From Crocinitomicaceae bacterium (lineage in GTDB: Bacteria > Bacteroidota > Bacteroidia > Flavobacteriales_D > Crocinitomicaceae), in assembly GCA_016719925.1 (NCBI GenBank), contig JADJYC010000003.1, positions 248,001 to 312,000 on the forward strand: DNA of 64,000 nucleotides, read 5' to 3'. Below, one piece after another: positions 63,880 through 64,000 of the stretch. The notes beneath the pieces were generated by a model that saw only the letters and a program-made list of their open reading frames with translations, searched no databases and was not told the DNA's origin. Position numbers and translations under genes: made by a program. Each line of letters starts with the position of its first letter. The stretch's first letter is position 1.

Positions 63880-64000
63880 ATGCGTTTAGGAATTACATCC
63901 CTGGTTTTAATTTTCTGCTGCACTTCATTTCACTCAAAAGGATCTGAAGTAAAAGATTCACTTGCAGAAATCTCAGAGAGTAAAAATGAGCGGGGATCAT
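63880..64000 (+). CDS. Secreted protein, 5' end only
   Basis: Starts MRLGITSLVLIFCCTSFHSK, a signal peptide that may carry a lipobox-like Cys pair (residues 13-14), followed by EVKDSLAEISESKNERG to the end of the window. No function can be given. Confidence 0.5.
   Translation, partial: MRLGITSLVLIFCCTSFHSKGSEVKDSLAEISESKNERGS

Noticed and set aside
1..64000. tRNA, rRNA or prophage genes
   Set aside because: Scanning by eye showed no cloverleaf with a TTCGAAT-type arm, no rRNA stretch, and no phage structural or integrase genes; a small RNA could still be missed without a covariance search.

Overview
The window is about 64 kb of low-GC DNA from a member of the Bacteroidota. The lineage is read from three signs: secreted proteins ending in type IX secretion (T9SS) type A sorting domains (1678-2592, 3737-5535, 35196-36296), Bacteroidota-type -7 promoter elements (TAnnTTTG) before many genes, and family content typical of the phylum (MORN-variant lipoproteins, 7TM-DISM/PP2C sensors, LhgO, arsenosugar-type ArsM). 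I cannot name the genus.

Layout. 1-13.5 kb is ordinary chromosome: the 3' part of lon, T9SS exoproteins, a diheme cytochrome c peroxidase, a higBA toxin-antitoxin pair, rsmG with an ECF sigma factor and a GT2, then tgt, an LptF/G permease, a hotdog thioesterase and an isochorismate synthase. 13.5-41.3 kb is the striking part: a self-contained island for anaerobic aromatic degradation built from two convergent operons. The rightward operon (13596-21291) carries a 2[4Fe-4S] ferredoxin, two molybdenum-enzyme maturation factors, an SDR, a 4-hydroxybenzoyl-CoA reductase (2Fe-2S and Mo domains fused, plus an FAD/[4Fe-4S] subunit), a hemerythrin and a radical SAM protein. The leftward operon (41104-21232) carries class I ATP-dependent benzoyl-CoA reductase bcrCBAD, a T9SS-exported protein, an acyl-CoA ligase, a lone BcrB/HgdB-like subunit, a PanE-like dehydrogenase fused to a BcrA/HgdC-type ATPase, a thiolase, had, oah, dch, a fused hydroxyacyl-CoA dehydrogenase/enoyl-CoA hydratase, and 2-oxoacid:ferredoxin oxidoreductase korAB. 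Together they support: hydroxyaromatic acid -> CoA thioester -> reductive dehydroxylation to benzoyl-CoA -> ATP-driven ring reduction -> hydration, oxidation and hydrolytic ring opening -> beta-oxidation, with KorAB and ferredoxin supplying low-potential electrons.

The outer end of each operon carries a near-identical FNR/CRP-like palindrome (ATGAT-N4-ATCAT). In both cases its centre lies exactly 33 bp from the centre of a -7-like element, which suggests a single anaerobic regulator switches on both operons.

41.4-64 kb returns to general chromosome: a PadR/PspC pair, murB, two PIN-domain toxin-antitoxin modules, a VanW protein, two PP2C phosphatases, ArsM, a GT4 plus heptose-nucleotide genes (hddA, hddC, gmhB), ffh, an FkbM methyltransferase, a REP-like hairpin pair and a five-copy degenerate repeat, lhgO and an acyltransferase.

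Caution: more than 20 single-base frameshifts, many in A or T runs, break genes all along the window, including housekeeping-type genes. Two pairs compensate each other inside otherwise conserved motifs (ECF sigma factor, bcrC). I read most of them as sequencing or assembly indels rather than gene decay, and annotate broken genes as whole genes with the lesion noted.
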